DNA of 64,000 nt from Streptacidiphilus sp. PB12-B1b (GCF_014084125.1 NZ_CP048405.1:558001-622000), one strand, 5' to 3'; counted from the stretch's first letter, positions 18,252 to 27,326 are shown. Translations and numbers: made by a program. Notes: generated from the sequence alone by a model not told the origin.

Positions 18252-18911
18252 GCTTTGAGGTAGCACATGGGGCGCAGACGAGCACACGCAGGGGGCAGAC
18301 CCTGGCGATGGCGGGCTCTGCGGCCCGCAGGGGTGCGTCCGGTCGAGCCAGGGCCAGCCAGCAAACGGCCCAGCCTTCGACCGCCCAAGCACGGGGCAGG
18401 CATGGTCGCGTGTCCGTGCCACGTCTTTGAGCTCGGCGGCCATTACCAGTCGTGGACACCCGGGTGTGCCATCAGCACGGCATCCATTCCCTCGAAGATC
18501 TCCGCCGACACGCAGGCTGCAGGATGAAGGTCCCGGCATCGACAGCAGGCCTTGACGAGAAACTTCGACCGCATGGTCACTCGATTGGGGACTGCGCTGG
18601 CCGGGGAAGCGTAGTAGTCATGTGGAGTGGATTCGCCGAGCGATGACCAGCGATCCAGTCCCGGTGGGCGCGTTGTCGGTAGTCGACAAGTGCTCCGGCC
18701 CTGAGCCGCGGCCTGAGCCGGAATCCCCCTCGGGCGTCGGCTCCACTCGGAGCGAAGGGGGCGAGCGCCGGTCCGGTGGACAGCCGGTGGACAGACGCCT
18801 TTGGACGGTGCAGCACGAGGCGGCACGGGGCAACCCGGTGGACGTGCTCTGATCAGAAAAAACGTCACTATGTGGCACGACACGGCACCACGCAACATGA
18901 ACGCTCGCGGT
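18252..18911. other. 660 bp without a supported gene, left flank of the integrated element
   Basis: No frame here has a ribosome site plus recognisable protein. The base composition is mixed, and the last 60 bp hold repeated GGCAC/GACAC words (near 18865-18890) running up to the tRNA fragment. It may be the decayed end of an older element, since a tRNA 5' half would be expected here but is absent. Confidence 0.4.
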
Positions 18912-18954
18912 CTCGTAATGCGTAGGTCTCGGGTTCGAATCCCGAAGGCGGCTC
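18912..18954 (+). repeat. attL: 43-bp copy of tRNA-Thr(CGT) 3' half
   Basis: Starts in the anticodon loop (CTCGTAA, anticodon CGT), then the anticodon stem 3' strand TGCGT, variable loop AGGTC, T-arm TCGGGTTCGAATCCCGA and acceptor AGGCGGCTC. It is identical to 39219-39261. The bases before it (CGCGGT) do not pair with TGCGT and no D-arm is present, so this is not a functional tRNA. Confidence 0.9.
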
Positions 18955-18960
18955 AGGGGA

Positions 18961-18995
18961 GGCCCAGGTCAGATAGTCGCTGACCTGGGCCTTTT
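18961..18995 (+). terminator. Terminator hairpin behind the left att copy
   Basis: GGCCCAGGTCAG (18961-18972) pairs perfectly with CTGACCTGGGCC (18980-18991) over a 7-base loop and is followed by TTTT. It would terminate transcription of a tRNA restored at this att. The stem core CCCAGGTCAG recurs in the hairpin behind the right att copy. Confidence 0.75.
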
Positions 18996-19046
18996 GCTGT
19001 TTCTTGGCGTGCGGGCAGGCGTCGGCGGGGCGCTACGGGATCATCT

Positions 19047-19066
19047 GCGTGAGCGATGCGTGAGCG
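19047..19066 (+). repeat. Arm-type repeats, left (2 x 11 bp)
   Basis: Two tandem units of GCGTGAGCGAT (second unit 9 bp) 92 bp inside the left att and just past the integrase stop. The same unit is repeated four times inside the right end, in the same orientation. This is the expected layout of integrase arm-binding sites. Confidence 0.7.
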
Positions 19067-19083
19067 CCGGTGTCGATCTTGGG

Positions 19084-20682
19084 TCAGACCTTGGTCTTCT
19101 TGGCCTTGATCTTCGCCTTCTTCTTCGCGGCCTTCCGCTTGGCCTTCTCGGCTTCGGCCGCAGCCTTGGTGCGGGCCTCGGCCTCGGTCTTCCGCTGGAG
19201 GGGGACGAGCCGCGCGGCGGCCTCGGCCGCGCCCTTGGCGATCTCCGGCAGGACGCTGGTGTAGGTGTCCGACGTGATCTTGATGGAGGAGTGGCCGAGC
19301 ATCTCGGACACCACCTTCATGTCGACGCCGCCGGCGAGGGCGAGCGTGGCCGCGCCGTGGCGGAGGTCGTGCAGGCGGATCGGTGGCAGCCCGGACGCGG
19401 CGATCAGCCGCGCGAACATCTCGGTGACCTTGCCGGGGTGGAGCCAGGAGCCGTCCTCGTTGGTGAAGACCCGGCCGGTGTCCTTCCAGGCCGGTCCCCA
19501 GTCGGCCCGTTCCTTGCGCTGCTGCTCGCGGTGGCGCCGCAGGACGGCCACCGTGTCGTCGTCGAGGGCCACGGCCCGGAAGCTCCCGTCGGTCTTGGGG
19601 TCGGACTCCTCGATCTCCCAGCCGTCCTGCACGAGCTGAGTCGTCACGGTCAGCGAGTTGGCGTCGAGGTTGGTCTCGGACCACAGCTGCCCGCACGCCT
19701 CGCCTCGGCGAAGACCGCGGAAGGCGATCACGTGCCACATCGCGTACAGGCGGTCGTCAGCGACGAAATCGAGGAACGCGCCAGTCTGTTGAGGCGTCCA
19801 GACCATCACGGGGGAGGGCTTCACACCGGTCTCCCGCCACTGCGCGACCCGCTCGGGTGTCCACACCAGACCCTTCGGCTTGGTGGCCGGGTCGAGCTTG
19901 ACGTGGGCGGCCGGGTTGAGGGTGATCAGACCCTCGGGGATCGCGGCGTTCAGGGCGGTCCGGAGCGTGGCCCGGATGCGCTGGCGGGTGGCCGCGCCGG
20001 TCGTCCGCCGGAAGGGTGGCATCTCGGCGAGTTCGGCGCGCAGAGCCTTGCGGCGGGCGCGGTTCTCCAGGCCCTTGATCGGCACCGTGGCGAGTTCGGC
20101 CTTCAGCGCGTGCCGCAGGGCGTTGTTCTCCAGGATCTCCTCGTTGGCGTCGGCGATGGCCGTGAACATCTCGGCGAGCGTGCTCACCCGCAGCCGATCG
20201 ACGCGGATCTGCCCGATTCGGGGCTTGAGGTGGACCCGCACGTCACACTCGTAGCGGGTGATCCCGGACTTGCGGATCTTCTTGCCGGCCAGCCAGGTGT
20301 CGAGCCACTCGCCCACGGTGACGCGGCTGGACAGGTCCTGACCAGTCTTCAGCCGGTTGCGGGTCTCCTCGATGTCGGGCAGCTGGGCCTTCTCGTCGGC
20401 GACCTTCACCAGCAGCTCGGCGACCAGGGCCAGGTCGTCGGGATCCTCCTTGCCGAGGGCGAGCAGGCCGCGAACGTGGTCGAGGTCGGCCTGCGCCTCC
20501 TTGAGCGTCTCGTAGCCGGCGCGGTTGAACGAACGGCGTGTGCCGTCTTCGGTGTTGGGCAGCTCCTGGCGTATGGAGTAGGCGCCGTGCTTCCGGCTGC
20601 CGAGCTTCGGACACGCCTTGCCGAGCGGCTTACCGGTCTCGGCGTCGCGGCAGTAGCAGCGGTGGTAGGTGGAACCCTTCAT
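19084..20682 (-). CDS. int: Tyrosine integrase of the 20-kb element
   Basis: A 532-residue phage-type integrase. It has an N-terminal Cys-containing arm-binding region (YHRCYCRDAETGKPLGKACPKLG), a core-binding SAM-like region near 115-200 with an inserted helical hairpin, and a catalytic domain with Arg in FRGLRRGEACG, HDLRHGAAT, LGHSSIKITSDTY and the Tyr nucleophile in TYTSV. The last 35 residues are Lys/Ala-rich (KKKAKIKAKKTKV), probably DNA-contacting. The ATG at 20682 lies inside the XRE stop codon (ATGA), so repressor and integrase are one operon. It reads toward the left att 130 bp away. Confidence 0.95.
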   Translation of the reverse strand: MKGSTYHRCYCRDAETGKPLGKACPKLGSRKHGAYSIRQELPNTEDGTRRSFNRAGYETLKEAQADLDHVRGLLALGKEDPDDLALVAELLVKVADEKAQLPDIEETRNRLKTGQDLSSRVTVGEWLDTWLAGKKIRKSGITRYECDVRVHLKPRIGQIRVDRLRVSTLAEMFTAIADANEEILENNALRHALKAELATVPIKGLENRARRKALRAELAEMPPFRRTTGAATRQRIRATLRTALNAAIPEGLITLNPAAHVKLDPATKPKGLVWTPERVAQWRETGVKPSPVMVWTPQQTGAFLDFVADDRLYAMWHVIAFRGLRRGEACGQLWSETNLDANSLTVTTQLVQDGWEIEESDPKTDGSFRAVALDDDTVAVLRRHREQQRKERADWGPAWKDTGRVFTNEDGSWLHPGKVTEMFARLIAASGLPPIRLHDLRHGAATLALAGGVDMKVVSEMLGHSSIKITSDTYTSVLPEIAKGAAEAAARLVPLQRKTEAEARTKAAAEAEKAKRKAAKKKAKIKAKKTKV

Positions 20683-21347
20683 TCGTCCTCCAGATCGGTA
20701 TCGGTCTTCAGTGGGGGGAGTTCGGCGTCGAGAAATCCGAGACTTGGCGTGAGGTACGGGACTTCCAGGCCGATCTCGCGCAGGTGTGCTCTGACGGGTT
20801 GAAGCCGCTCGCGGACGGCGGCGACGAAAGCGTCGAGTTTGTCCTGTGAGCCGGGAGGCCATTTCTCCCGGAACAACTTGAATTCCAGCTGGAACGCGTC
20901 GTGATGTTCCTCCTGGAGCTCTTGCCAGATCCGTTCGTGCTTCCGGTAGAGGCGGAGCCGGTACATCCCGAGCGAGTGGCGGGCCTCTCCTGTGAAGTGG
21001 GTGAGCGCCGACCAGCGGTCGCTGGGCATCTCTGGCAGGTAGTCGACCCGGCCGCCGAGGGCTGGGGAGAAGAGCAGCTCGACCGGCGCGATGTCCAGGG
21101 CCTCGGCCACGACGATCAGCTCGGGAATCGTGATCGTCTTGCGCCTGCCGGACTCCCAGTTGGCGATGACGTTCCGGGGGACTTCGTAGCCCAAGTCCCC
21201 TGTTTCGTCGGCCACATCCTGCGCGGACAGTCCAAGGTCTTGCCTCCTTCGGGTGATTGCTCGGATCACGTCCTTGGTGATCCGTTCGGGCCAGTCGGGC
21301 GCGTCTTCGTCGTCGGTGGACCAGTGTTCCTCGCGGCGTTGTGTCAT
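20679..21347 (-). CDS. XRE-family regulator coupled to int
   Basis: A 222-residue protein with an N-terminal lambda-repressor-type helix-turn-helix near residues 25-80 (ITRRRQDLGLSAQDVADETGDLGYEVPRNVIANWESGRRKTITIPEL). The C-terminal half is helical and charged and unassigned. It precedes int with a four-base overlap. A 6-bp inverted repeat spans its own start codon, which points to autoregulation and control of integration/excision. No clear Shine-Dalgarno sequence is seen before the ATG. Confidence 0.85.
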   Translation of the reverse strand: MTQRREEHWSTDDEDAPDWPERITKDVIRAITRRRQDLGLSAQDVADETGDLGYEVPRNVIANWESGRRKTITIPELIVVAEALDIAPVELLFSPALGGRVDYLPEMPSDRWSALTHFTGEARHSLGMYRLRLYRKHERIWQELQEEHHDAFQLEFKLFREKWPPGSQDKLDAFVAAVRERLQPVRAHLREIGLEVPYLTPSLGFLDAELPPLKTDTDLEDE

Positions 21348-21356
21348 ATCGACACA
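21340..21356. promoter_or_regulatory. Palindrome over the XRE start codon
   Basis: TGTGTC (21340-21345), spacer ATATC, GACACA (21351-21356): a perfect 6-bp inverted repeat overlapping the ATG. It lies between the divergent int operon and xis, the place where a lysogeny-type switch would act. Confidence 0.5.
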
Positions 21357-21472
21357 GTAGCCACTGGAAAGCTCTTCTCCGTTGCGGCACTCCGCCGCAG
21401 CCCCCCGCCCGGGGGAAGCTCGGGTTTGGAGTTCATGTGCGAACTGGTGACATATCGGCGACGGCGCAGGGG

Positions 21473-21700
21473 ATGGGCCGGGCCGAACTTCTCAGGCTGC
21501 CAGTGGCCATCGACCTCGACACTGCAAACCGGGCCATCGGTCTCGGGCGGAGCAAGGGTTACGAGCTGGCCCGCCTTGGCGCCTACCCCTGCCGGGTCCT
21601 GCGGCTGGGCAAGAAGTACCGCGTGATCACAGCGGACCTTCTGCGCCTGCTCGGCATCGACGCGGCGCTCGGCGAAGGTGCGGCGGCTGATGCAGCTTGA
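21473..21700 (+). CDS. xis: Excisionase-type small HTH protein
   Basis: A 75-residue basic protein of the MerR/excisionase-like fold: VAIDLDTANRAIGLGRSKGYELARLGAYPCRVLRLGKKYRVITADLLRLLG is the usual helix-turn-helix and wing of AICE/phage Xis proteins. The ATG at 21473 is preceded by AGGGG very close; in-frame alternatives further upstream exist, so the start is uncertain. Placement opposite int across a palindrome fits a directionality factor. Confidence 0.75.
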   Translation: MGRAELLRLPVAIDLDTANRAIGLGRSKGYELARLGAYPCRVLRLGKKYRVITADLLRLLGIDAALGEGAAADAA

Positions 21701-21790
21701 CGTGGTGAGAGCCCGATCCACAAGCCTGTCTGCCGTGGGCGTACTTGCCCGATTGGAGTGGATCTTCCAGCGGCATGACCGTACGTTCGT

Positions 21791-21926
21791 GGTCCCTCGG
21801 CGGCCGAGGCCGCCGAGGGACCGCCGCCAAGGTGCAAGCAGTCCCTGCGAGTTGAGAGGGCCAGGACCCCTGGCCCGACCACCCCAGGGCGCACGAAGGC
21901 CCCCGGTGCTGCGAACACCGAGGGCC
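21791..21926. terminator. Three consecutive hairpins between xis and the ATPase gene
   Basis: Stem 1 has 15 perfect pairs (21791-21805 with 21808-21822, 2-base loop). Stem 2 GGGCCAGG/CCTGGCCC spans 21858-21876. Stem 3 has 10 of 11 pairs (21898-21908 with 21916-21926). Together they fill the 303-bp gap and should isolate the replication genes from xis transcription. No gene is seen in the gap. Confidence 0.6.
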
Positions 21927-22003
21927 AGGCGAAGTCCTTACCCACGACCTTCATCGGCGGCGCGCGACGGAACAGGTCCCGCGCCCCAGTCTGGAGCTTC
22001 AGC

Positions 22004-23323
22004 ATGGAGTCTACGTCCCACCAGCTCGATCCGGCAGCTCCCACCGTGACTTGGCCGCCGGTCGCCAAGGCCGGCGAGCCCGGCACCTACCTGCCCGCCC
22101 AGCAGGCCCTCGCGTCCACAGCCTGTGGACGCGACGCCGAGGCGGCGCCTGCCGACCCCGCCGTCCCGGACGGGACCGACCTGATGCCCGACACCGAGGC
22201 GACCGAGGGCGCCGACCTGCTCGCGCAGCTGAGGGCCCAGATCGCGAAGTTCGTGATCCTTCCCTCCGACCAGGCCCTGGACGCCACCACGTTGTGGGTC
22301 GCCGCGACCCACCTGCAGGGCTCGTGGCAGCATGCCCCGCGCCTGGCCGTGGTCGGCCCGGCCAAGCGCTGCGGCAAGTCCCGCCTGCTCGACGTCCTCA
22401 CCGAGACGGTGCACAATCCCGTGGCGACGGTGAACTCGTCTCCGGCCGCCATCTTCCGCTCGATCAGCGAGGAGCCGCCCACCCTGCTGGTGGACGAGGC
22501 GGACACGATCTTCGGAAGCCCGAAGATGGCCGAGAGGAACGAGGAGATGCGCGGCCTGCTCAACGCCGGGCACCAGCGCGACCGCTACGTGCTGCGGGTG
22601 GTCGGCAAGGAGCACGCCCCGGGCAGGTTCCACACCTTCGCCATGGCGGCCATCGCCGGCATCGGCGACCTCCCCGACACGATCATGGACCGCTCCATCG
22701 TGATCCGCATGCGCCGCCGCGCCGAGGGCGAGCGCGTCTCCCCGTACCGCACCAAGCGCGACCGCCCCGCCCTGCACGCGATCCGCGACAAGATCGCCCG
22801 CTGGACGGCACCGCTCGCCGACCAAGCCCTGCGCCTGGAGCCCGCCATGCCGGTCGAGGACCGCGCGGCTGACACCTGGGAGCCCCTGGTGATCATCGCC
22901 GACCTCGCCGGAGGCCCCTGGCCCCGCCGTGCCCGCCAGGCGTGCAAGCGCATGGTCGACGCCGAGGTCCAGACGGAGGAGGACAACCCCGGCGGCGCAC
23001 GGATCCTCGCCGACATCCGCCGGATCTTCCACGCCAACCGCGAGGCGGACAGCCTGACCACCGACCAGCTGCTGCGCGAGCTCAACGACAACGCCGAGGC
23101 CCCGTGGGCCGAGGCGGCCCGAGGCGGCCTGACCCCGCGCGCACTCGGCGCGATGCTCCGCGAGTTCGGCATCACCTCCGGCAACGTGCGCCTCGGCGAC
23201 GGAACCCAGCGCAAGGGCTACACGCGCCACAAGTTCCTCGACGCCTGGCGCCGTTACTGCCCCACCGTCCACCCCGTCACCACGGCCACGGCCGAGAGTA
23301 CGGGCACGGGCAGCAGAGGCTGA
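22004..23323 (+). CDS. DUF3631-domain ATPase, probable replication/maintenance protein
   Basis: A 439-residue protein. Residues 70-300 hold a P-loop ATPase of the DUF3631-associated type: Walker A VVGPAKRCGKSRLLD near 117, Walker B TLLVDEAD near 161 and a sensor region DLPDTIMDRSIVIRM near 225. The C-terminal DUF3631 part (IRRIFHANREADSLTTDQLLRELN, KGYTRHKFLDAWRRYC) resembles a winged-helix end seen in helicase-like replication proteins. It lies directly before a repeat-rich region and SpdB, where actinomycete elements keep their replication initiator. Helicase-loader or replication function is inferred. Confidence 0.8.
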   Translation: MESTSHQLDPAAPTVTWPPVAKAGEPGTYLPAQQALASTACGRDAEAAPADPAVPDGTDLMPDTEATEGADLLAQLRAQIAKFVILPSDQALDATTLWVAATHLQGSWQHAPRLAVVGPAKRCGKSRLLDVLTETVHNPVATVNSSPAAIFRSISEEPPTLLVDEADTIFGSPKMAERNEEMRGLLNAGHQRDRYVLRVVGKEHAPGRFHTFAMAAIAGIGDLPDTIMDRSIVIRMRRRAEGERVSPYRTKRDRPALHAIRDKIARWTAPLADQALRLEPAMPVEDRAADTWEPLVIIADLAGGPWPRRARQACKRMVDAEVQTEEDNPGGARILADIRRIFHANREADSLTTDQLLRELNDNAEAPWAEAARGGLTPRALGAMLREFGITSGNVRLGDGTQRKGYTRHKFLDAWRRYCPTVHPVTTATAESTGTGSRG

Positions 23324-23339
23324 CCAGCCTCCCCGAACT

Positions 23340-23638
23340 GCCGTCCCTGCCGTAACAGCTCAGGTCACAGCACCTGCCGCCGGGACGGAACGGGCGCCCA
23401 AGACGGAAACGCGCCCACCCCGGGACGGCAGCACCCCGCCTGCAAGACGGCGCGCGGGACGGCAACCGCCCCACGCCGCCATCGGCCCGCCGCCGCCCGA
23501 ACCACGGCGCGAGCGGCGGGCCCGCCCCGGGACGGGAACCACAACCGTCTTGTGCCGTCCCAGCCGTCCCTGCCGTAAAACCGCAGTTCAAAGGCCCTTC
23601 CGCTGGGACGGATACGGGACCCAAGACGGATACGCGCC
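23340..23638. repeat. Diverged 76-bp direct repeat with iteron-like words; replication-origin candidate
   Basis: Segment 23340-23415 aligns without gaps to 23563-23638, 223 bp apart. Both open GCCGTCCCTGCCGTAA and close with CCAAGACGGAAACGCGCC or CCAAGACGGATACGCGCC. Many GACGG words lie in and around them, including AAGACGGCAAGACGGCAA near 23730. The whole 23324-23790 gap (467 bp) has no gene. Origin function is inferred from repeats and position. Confidence 0.5.
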
Positions 23639-23790
23639 GTGTCCCGAACCTGAACAGCGCCGCGCCCACGGTGCTGCCGGCCAGCCGCGCCCGCCCCAGC
23701 CCAGAGCCCGTCCGACAGCGCCAAGACGGCAAGACGGCAAGGACGGCAATCCCGCAAACCACCACCCGATCCGCGAGGACCACCTTCCGC

Positions 23791-24600
23791 ATGACCGCCA
23801 CCAACCCCATACGCCCCCGCCTGGACGCCGTCCTCGTGCAGGCCGCCATTGCTGGCGCCCTGTCCTTCGCCCACCTCCACGACATCGCCGAATCCGCCGG
23901 ACAACACGGCTGGAAAGCCTGGGCCTACCCCGTCTCGGTCGACCTACTGCTCGTCGCCGCCTGGCACCGCATGCGCAACCTGCGCGCCACCGGACACCCG
24001 GCCGGCACCGCCTGGACCTGGTTCGCCATCGCCCTGACCGCCTCCCTCGGCGCGAACGTCGCCACCGCCGGCCTCCTCGACCTCGACCACGTCCCCGCCT
24101 GGCTGCGGATCCTGGTCGCCGGCTGGCCCGCCCTCGCCTTCTTCGGCGGCACCCTCCTCGCCCACAACACCACCACGACCAAGGCCCCCGCCGAACCCGC
24201 CAAGGATGAACTCCCGCTCCACGAAAACCCCGAGCCCTCCCCGGCACCCCAGCCCGTACCAAACGCGGAGCAGGACGGCCTGTCCAGCCCCGCGCCGGTG
24301 GCTGAGCGCAGGGACGACGTCCCGGCCTCCGACGAAGAACCGGCCGCGCCTCGCAAGCGCACCGGACGCCCACCGGCGAAGACCATGGACCAGCTCGTGG
24401 AGATGATGCGGCCGGTCGTCGCCGAGCACGGTGTCAGCGTCGCAGTGGTCGAGAAGGCCCTCAGCGACGCCGGGATTCCGATCAGCAGCAAGCGGCGGAC
24501 GGAGCTGATGACGCTCCTGCGGGATGAGCAGGCCGACCCTCAGCCCGAGAACGCCGACCGCGAGCCTGAGCAGGCGCGTGAGCACCCGGTGCCCGCCTGA
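23791..24600 (+). CDS. spdB: SpdB-like (DUF2637) membrane protein
   Basis: A 269-residue protein. Residues 1-130 have four hydrophobic segments of the DUF2637 kind (VLVQAAIAGALSFAHLHDIAE, WAYPVSVDLLLVAAWHRMR, TWFAIALTASLGANVATAG, WLRILVAGWPALAFFGGTLL). A Pro-rich linker leads to a C-terminal helical region that may contact DNA. Spd proteins help spread Streptomyces plasmids between mycelial compartments. The ATG has GAGGA eleven bases upstream. It stands between the origin candidate and the mobilization genes. Confidence 0.85.
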   Translation: MTATNPIRPRLDAVLVQAAIAGALSFAHLHDIAESAGQHGWKAWAYPVSVDLLLVAAWHRMRNLRATGHPAGTAWTWFAIALTASLGANVATAGLLDLDHVPAWLRILVAGWPALAFFGGTLLAHNTTTTKAPAEPAKDELPLHENPEPSPAPQPVPNAEQDGLSSPAPVAERRDDVPASDEEPAAPRKRTGRPPAKTMDQLVEMMRPVVAEHGVSVAVVEKALSDAGIPISSKRRTELMTLLRDEQADPQPENADREPEQAREHPVPA

Positions 24601-24620
24601 CACGCCACCGCTCCATGGGT

Positions 24621-24765
24621 GGCCGCCCGCCAATGACCTGCACGGCGTCCGGTGGGCGGCCCCTTCACCGCCAAGTGGTCTGGCGGATGTCCACCTCGTG
24701 GTCAGCAAGATCCGCCAAAGGACCGGATCACTCTTCCGCCGAACCGCTCGCCGCCCGATCCGGTC
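24621..24765. other. oriT candidate: three inverted repeats before mobC
   Basis: The 232-bp gap 24601-24832 holds GGCCGCCCGCC/GGTGGGCGGCC (24621-24631, 24651-24661; 10 of 11 pairs), CCGCCA/TGGCGG (24668-24673, 24681-24686) and GACCGGATC/GATCCGGTC (24721-24729, 24757-24765; perfect). It directly precedes mobC and the relaxase gene, the normal site of oriT. The nick site cannot be read by eye. Confidence 0.45.
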
Positions 24766-24832
24766 CGTGCGCCGCGTTCGCATCCCGCTCGCACCACAGC
24801 ACCTCGACGACCCCGCGACAGGAGATCAGCCC

Positions 24833-25567
24833 GTGACCGACACCCAGTACCCCCGCGGCGCCGCCAGTGAGAGCGCGAAGGAGAGGAAGAAGTCCCATAC
24901 CGTGAAGGGTCTTTGGCAGCGGGCGTTCGGCAGCCGTGCCCCTGGCGGAGCCAGTAGTACCGCGTGTCCGACTCGTGGCCGGACTCGCGGGATCTCCGCC
25001 CCAGGGGTGGCGGAGACGGCCCAGCGCGAGGGCGCGCCGGGCCAGGAGGTCGGGGCCGAGGGCGGCCCCGACCCGGACAAGCTCCTTGCCGTCCAGCAGC
25101 AGATCCTCGCCGACGTCCGCCCGACCAAGACCGACGACGAGTCCTCCGACCACAGCACCGCTGATGATGCCGCGCCGAAGAATCGCCGCTACACCGGCAC
25201 CAAGCGCGAAGAGCGCGTCGGCCCTCTGCGGTTCGAACCCGAGGAAGAGCCTCGGCTGCGTGCGGCTGCCACCGCCAACGGCTACCGCGGCCTGTCCGGG
25301 TTCGCCGCCGACGTCGTCCTGGCCTTCATAACCGGCCGGTTCTTCATCGACCTGCCCCTGGCGGAAGAACGCCGACTCATCCACGAGTTCCGCGCCCGTG
25401 TCCTGCGCCAGATCAGCGGTATCGCCAGCAACGTCAATCAGATCGCCCGAGCCCTCAACGGCGGATACGAGCCCCCGGTCGACATCCGCCGCACCCTCGA
25501 CGAACTGCACGGCCTGCTCACCGAGATCGCCGAGGCCCTTCGCCAGCCCGCCAACCAGGAAGGCTGA
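24833..25567 (+). CDS. mobC: MobC-like relaxosome accessory protein
   Basis: A 244-residue protein with GGAG eight bases before its GTG. The N-terminal 110 residues are low-complexity and charged. The C-terminal part carries the MobC pattern: YTGTKREERVGPLRFEPEEEPRLRAAATANGY, then RRLIHEFRARVLRQISGIASNVNQIARALN, the ribbon-helix-helix and long helix found beside MOB-family relaxases. It should bind oriT and help the relaxase, whose gene starts eight bases after its stop. Confidence 0.85.
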   Translation: MTDTQYPRGAASESAKERKKSHTVKGLWQRAFGSRAPGGASSTACPTRGRTRGISAPGVAETAQREGAPGQEVGAEGGPDPDKLLAVQQQILADVRPTKTDDESSDHSTADDAAPKNRRYTGTKREERVGPLRFEPEEEPRLRAAATANGYRGLSGFAADVVLAFITGRFFIDLPLAEERRLIHEFRARVLRQISGIASNVNQIARALNGGYEPPVDIRRTLDELHGLLTEIAEALRQPANQEG

Positions 25568-25575
25568 ACACCGCC

Positions 25576-27300
25576 GTGATCGCCCCCATCAAGAACCCCG
25601 GCTCCAACACCCGCGGCCTGCTCGCCTACCTCTACGGACCCGGCCGCCACGACGAGCACCACGACCCGCACATCGTCGCTGGCTTCGCCATGCTCGCCAT
25701 GCCCGACCCCGGCCGCGACGAGAACGCCACCCTCACTCAACTCGCCCGCTACCTCGACGAGCCCGTCCGCCTGCGCGACAGCGAGCCCGGCAAGAAGCGC
25801 ACCGACCACGTCTGGCACTGCCCCGTACGCGCCGCACCCGAGGACCGCTACCTCTCCGACGCTGAGTGGTCCGAGATCGCCGAGCGCATCGTCCGGGCCG
25901 CCGGCATCGCTCCCAAGGACGACGACCTGGCGTGCCGGTGGATCGCGGTGCGCCACGCGGACGACCACATCCACATCCTCGCCACCACCGTCCGCGAGGA
26001 CGGCCGCCGCCCCAAGCTCCACAACAGCGGCCAGCGCGTCGGAGCCGAGTGCCGCGAGATCGAGAAGGACTACGGCCTGCGCCAGCTGGGCACTGGCGAT
26101 CGGACCGCCGAACGTCGCCCCACCCAGGCCGAGATGCACAAAGCCAAGCGCCTCGGCTGGGAACAGACCAGCCGCGAGTGGCTCCAGGACCGCATCCGCG
26201 CCGCCATCCCCCACGCGAGCAACGCGGAGGAACTTCTCGCCTACCTCCAGACCGATGGCGTCGAGGTCAAGATCCTCCGCTTCCCGTCCGGCGACCTTCG
26301 GGGCTACTCCGTCGCCCGCCCCGGCGACCTGAAGGCCAACGGGCAGCCGAACTACATCCCCGGCGGGAAGATCGCCCCCGACCTGTCCCTGCCCAAGCTC
26401 CAGGCGCTCCTTGCAGCCAGCAAGCCGGAGGAGCACCCCACCGCCCGCCGCAACAAGCCCGCCACCCGCTGGCAGCACGCCACCAACGCCCTCGACACCT
26501 TCACCACCGACCACGACAGCACCGGCGACAGCGGCGACGCGCGTGCGCAGGCGCACATCACCGCCCTCGGTGAACTGATCGAGGCCACCGCCCAGACCGC
26601 GCCCCAGGACCTGCGCGTCGAACTCCGAGCAGCAGCAAAGACCTTCGCCCGCGCCCAGCGCTCCCAGGTCCGCGCCGACCACACAGCGGCAGCCGGTCTG
26701 CGGCAAGCCGCCCGTGACCTCGTGCATGCCAGCAGCGGCAAGGACGGCAGCACCCTCTCCGTCTTCGTCGCGGCCCTCGTCTGGGCCGCGATCCTCTCCC
26801 AGCGCTGGCACACCGCCAAGGGCCATGCCCAGCAGGCCGAAGCCGCGCGCCGAACCGTTCAGCACCTCCAGGCCGCCTACGACCGGGCCGCCGCCGACCA
26901 GCTCGGCTTCCTCACCCAGCGCCAGCCCAAGGAGCAGACCCGCAACACCCTCGCCAGCGACGTCCGCGCCGCCATTCCCGACCACGCGACGCGGATCCTC
27001 GCCGACCCCAACTGGCCCGCCCTCGCCACCGTGCTCGCCGACGCCGAGGCCGGCGGCTACGTGCCCCACCAACTCCTCACCGAGGCCGCTGCCCACCGCG
27101 AACTCGGCAGCGCTCGCCTGCCCGCGAAGGTCCTCATCGCCCGCATCCAGCACACCAGCTACAACCCCGCACCCAACCGCACCGTCGAGGCGGCACTCCT
27201 GCGCTCGTCCGGCGCCCCGACCGTCCGCCCCCACATCACCAACCCGCAACCCATCAGGACTGCCCCGCAGCGTCCCGGCACCCAGCCCCGACACCGCTGA
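25576..27300 (+). CDS. mobA: MobA/VirD2-type relaxase
   Basis: A 574-residue conjugative relaxase. The N-terminal domain shows the family order: VIAPIKNPGSNTRGLLAYLYG, HVWHCPVR near residue 72, and the metal-binding HADDHIHIL near 125-133. The nucleophilic Tyr is probably in LLAYLYGPG near 15-20. A helical C-terminal region contains one hydrophobic segment near 395 (LSVFVAALVWAAILS), which may attach it to the membrane. It should nick oriT so the element is carried by a helper conjugation system, since no translocase gene is present here. Confidence 0.9.
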   Translation: MIAPIKNPGSNTRGLLAYLYGPGRHDEHHDPHIVAGFAMLAMPDPGRDENATLTQLARYLDEPVRLRDSEPGKKRTDHVWHCPVRAAPEDRYLSDAEWSEIAERIVRAAGIAPKDDDLACRWIAVRHADDHIHILATTVREDGRRPKLHNSGQRVGAECREIEKDYGLRQLGTGDRTAERRPTQAEMHKAKRLGWEQTSREWLQDRIRAAIPHASNAEELLAYLQTDGVEVKILRFPSGDLRGYSVARPGDLKANGQPNYIPGGKIAPDLSLPKLQALLAASKPEEHPTARRNKPATRWQHATNALDTFTTDHDSTGDSGDARAQAHITALGELIEATAQTAPQDLRVELRAAAKTFARAQRSQVRADHTAAAGLRQAARDLVHASSGKDGSTLSVFVAALVWAAILSQRWHTAKGHAQQAEAARRTVQHLQAAYDRAAADQLGFLTQRQPKEQTRNTLASDVRAAIPDHATRILADPNWPALATVLADAEAGGYVPHQLLTEAAAHRELGSARLPAKVLIARIQHTSYNPAPNRTVEAALLRSSGAPTVRPHITNPQPIRTAPQRPGTQPRHR

Positions 27301-27326
27301 CCACCAGTGACCGGAATTCTGCTGCC

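Noticed and set aside
18443-18898. A 151-codon minus-strand gene left of the att site
   Set aside because: Translation is Arg/Pro/Ser-rich without domain or ribosome site; overlapping frames on the other strand look equally good.
18912-18984. A complete tRNA-Thr gene at the left att
   Set aside because: Only the 3' half is present; there is no D-arm or acceptor 5' strand, and the anticodon stem cannot pair.
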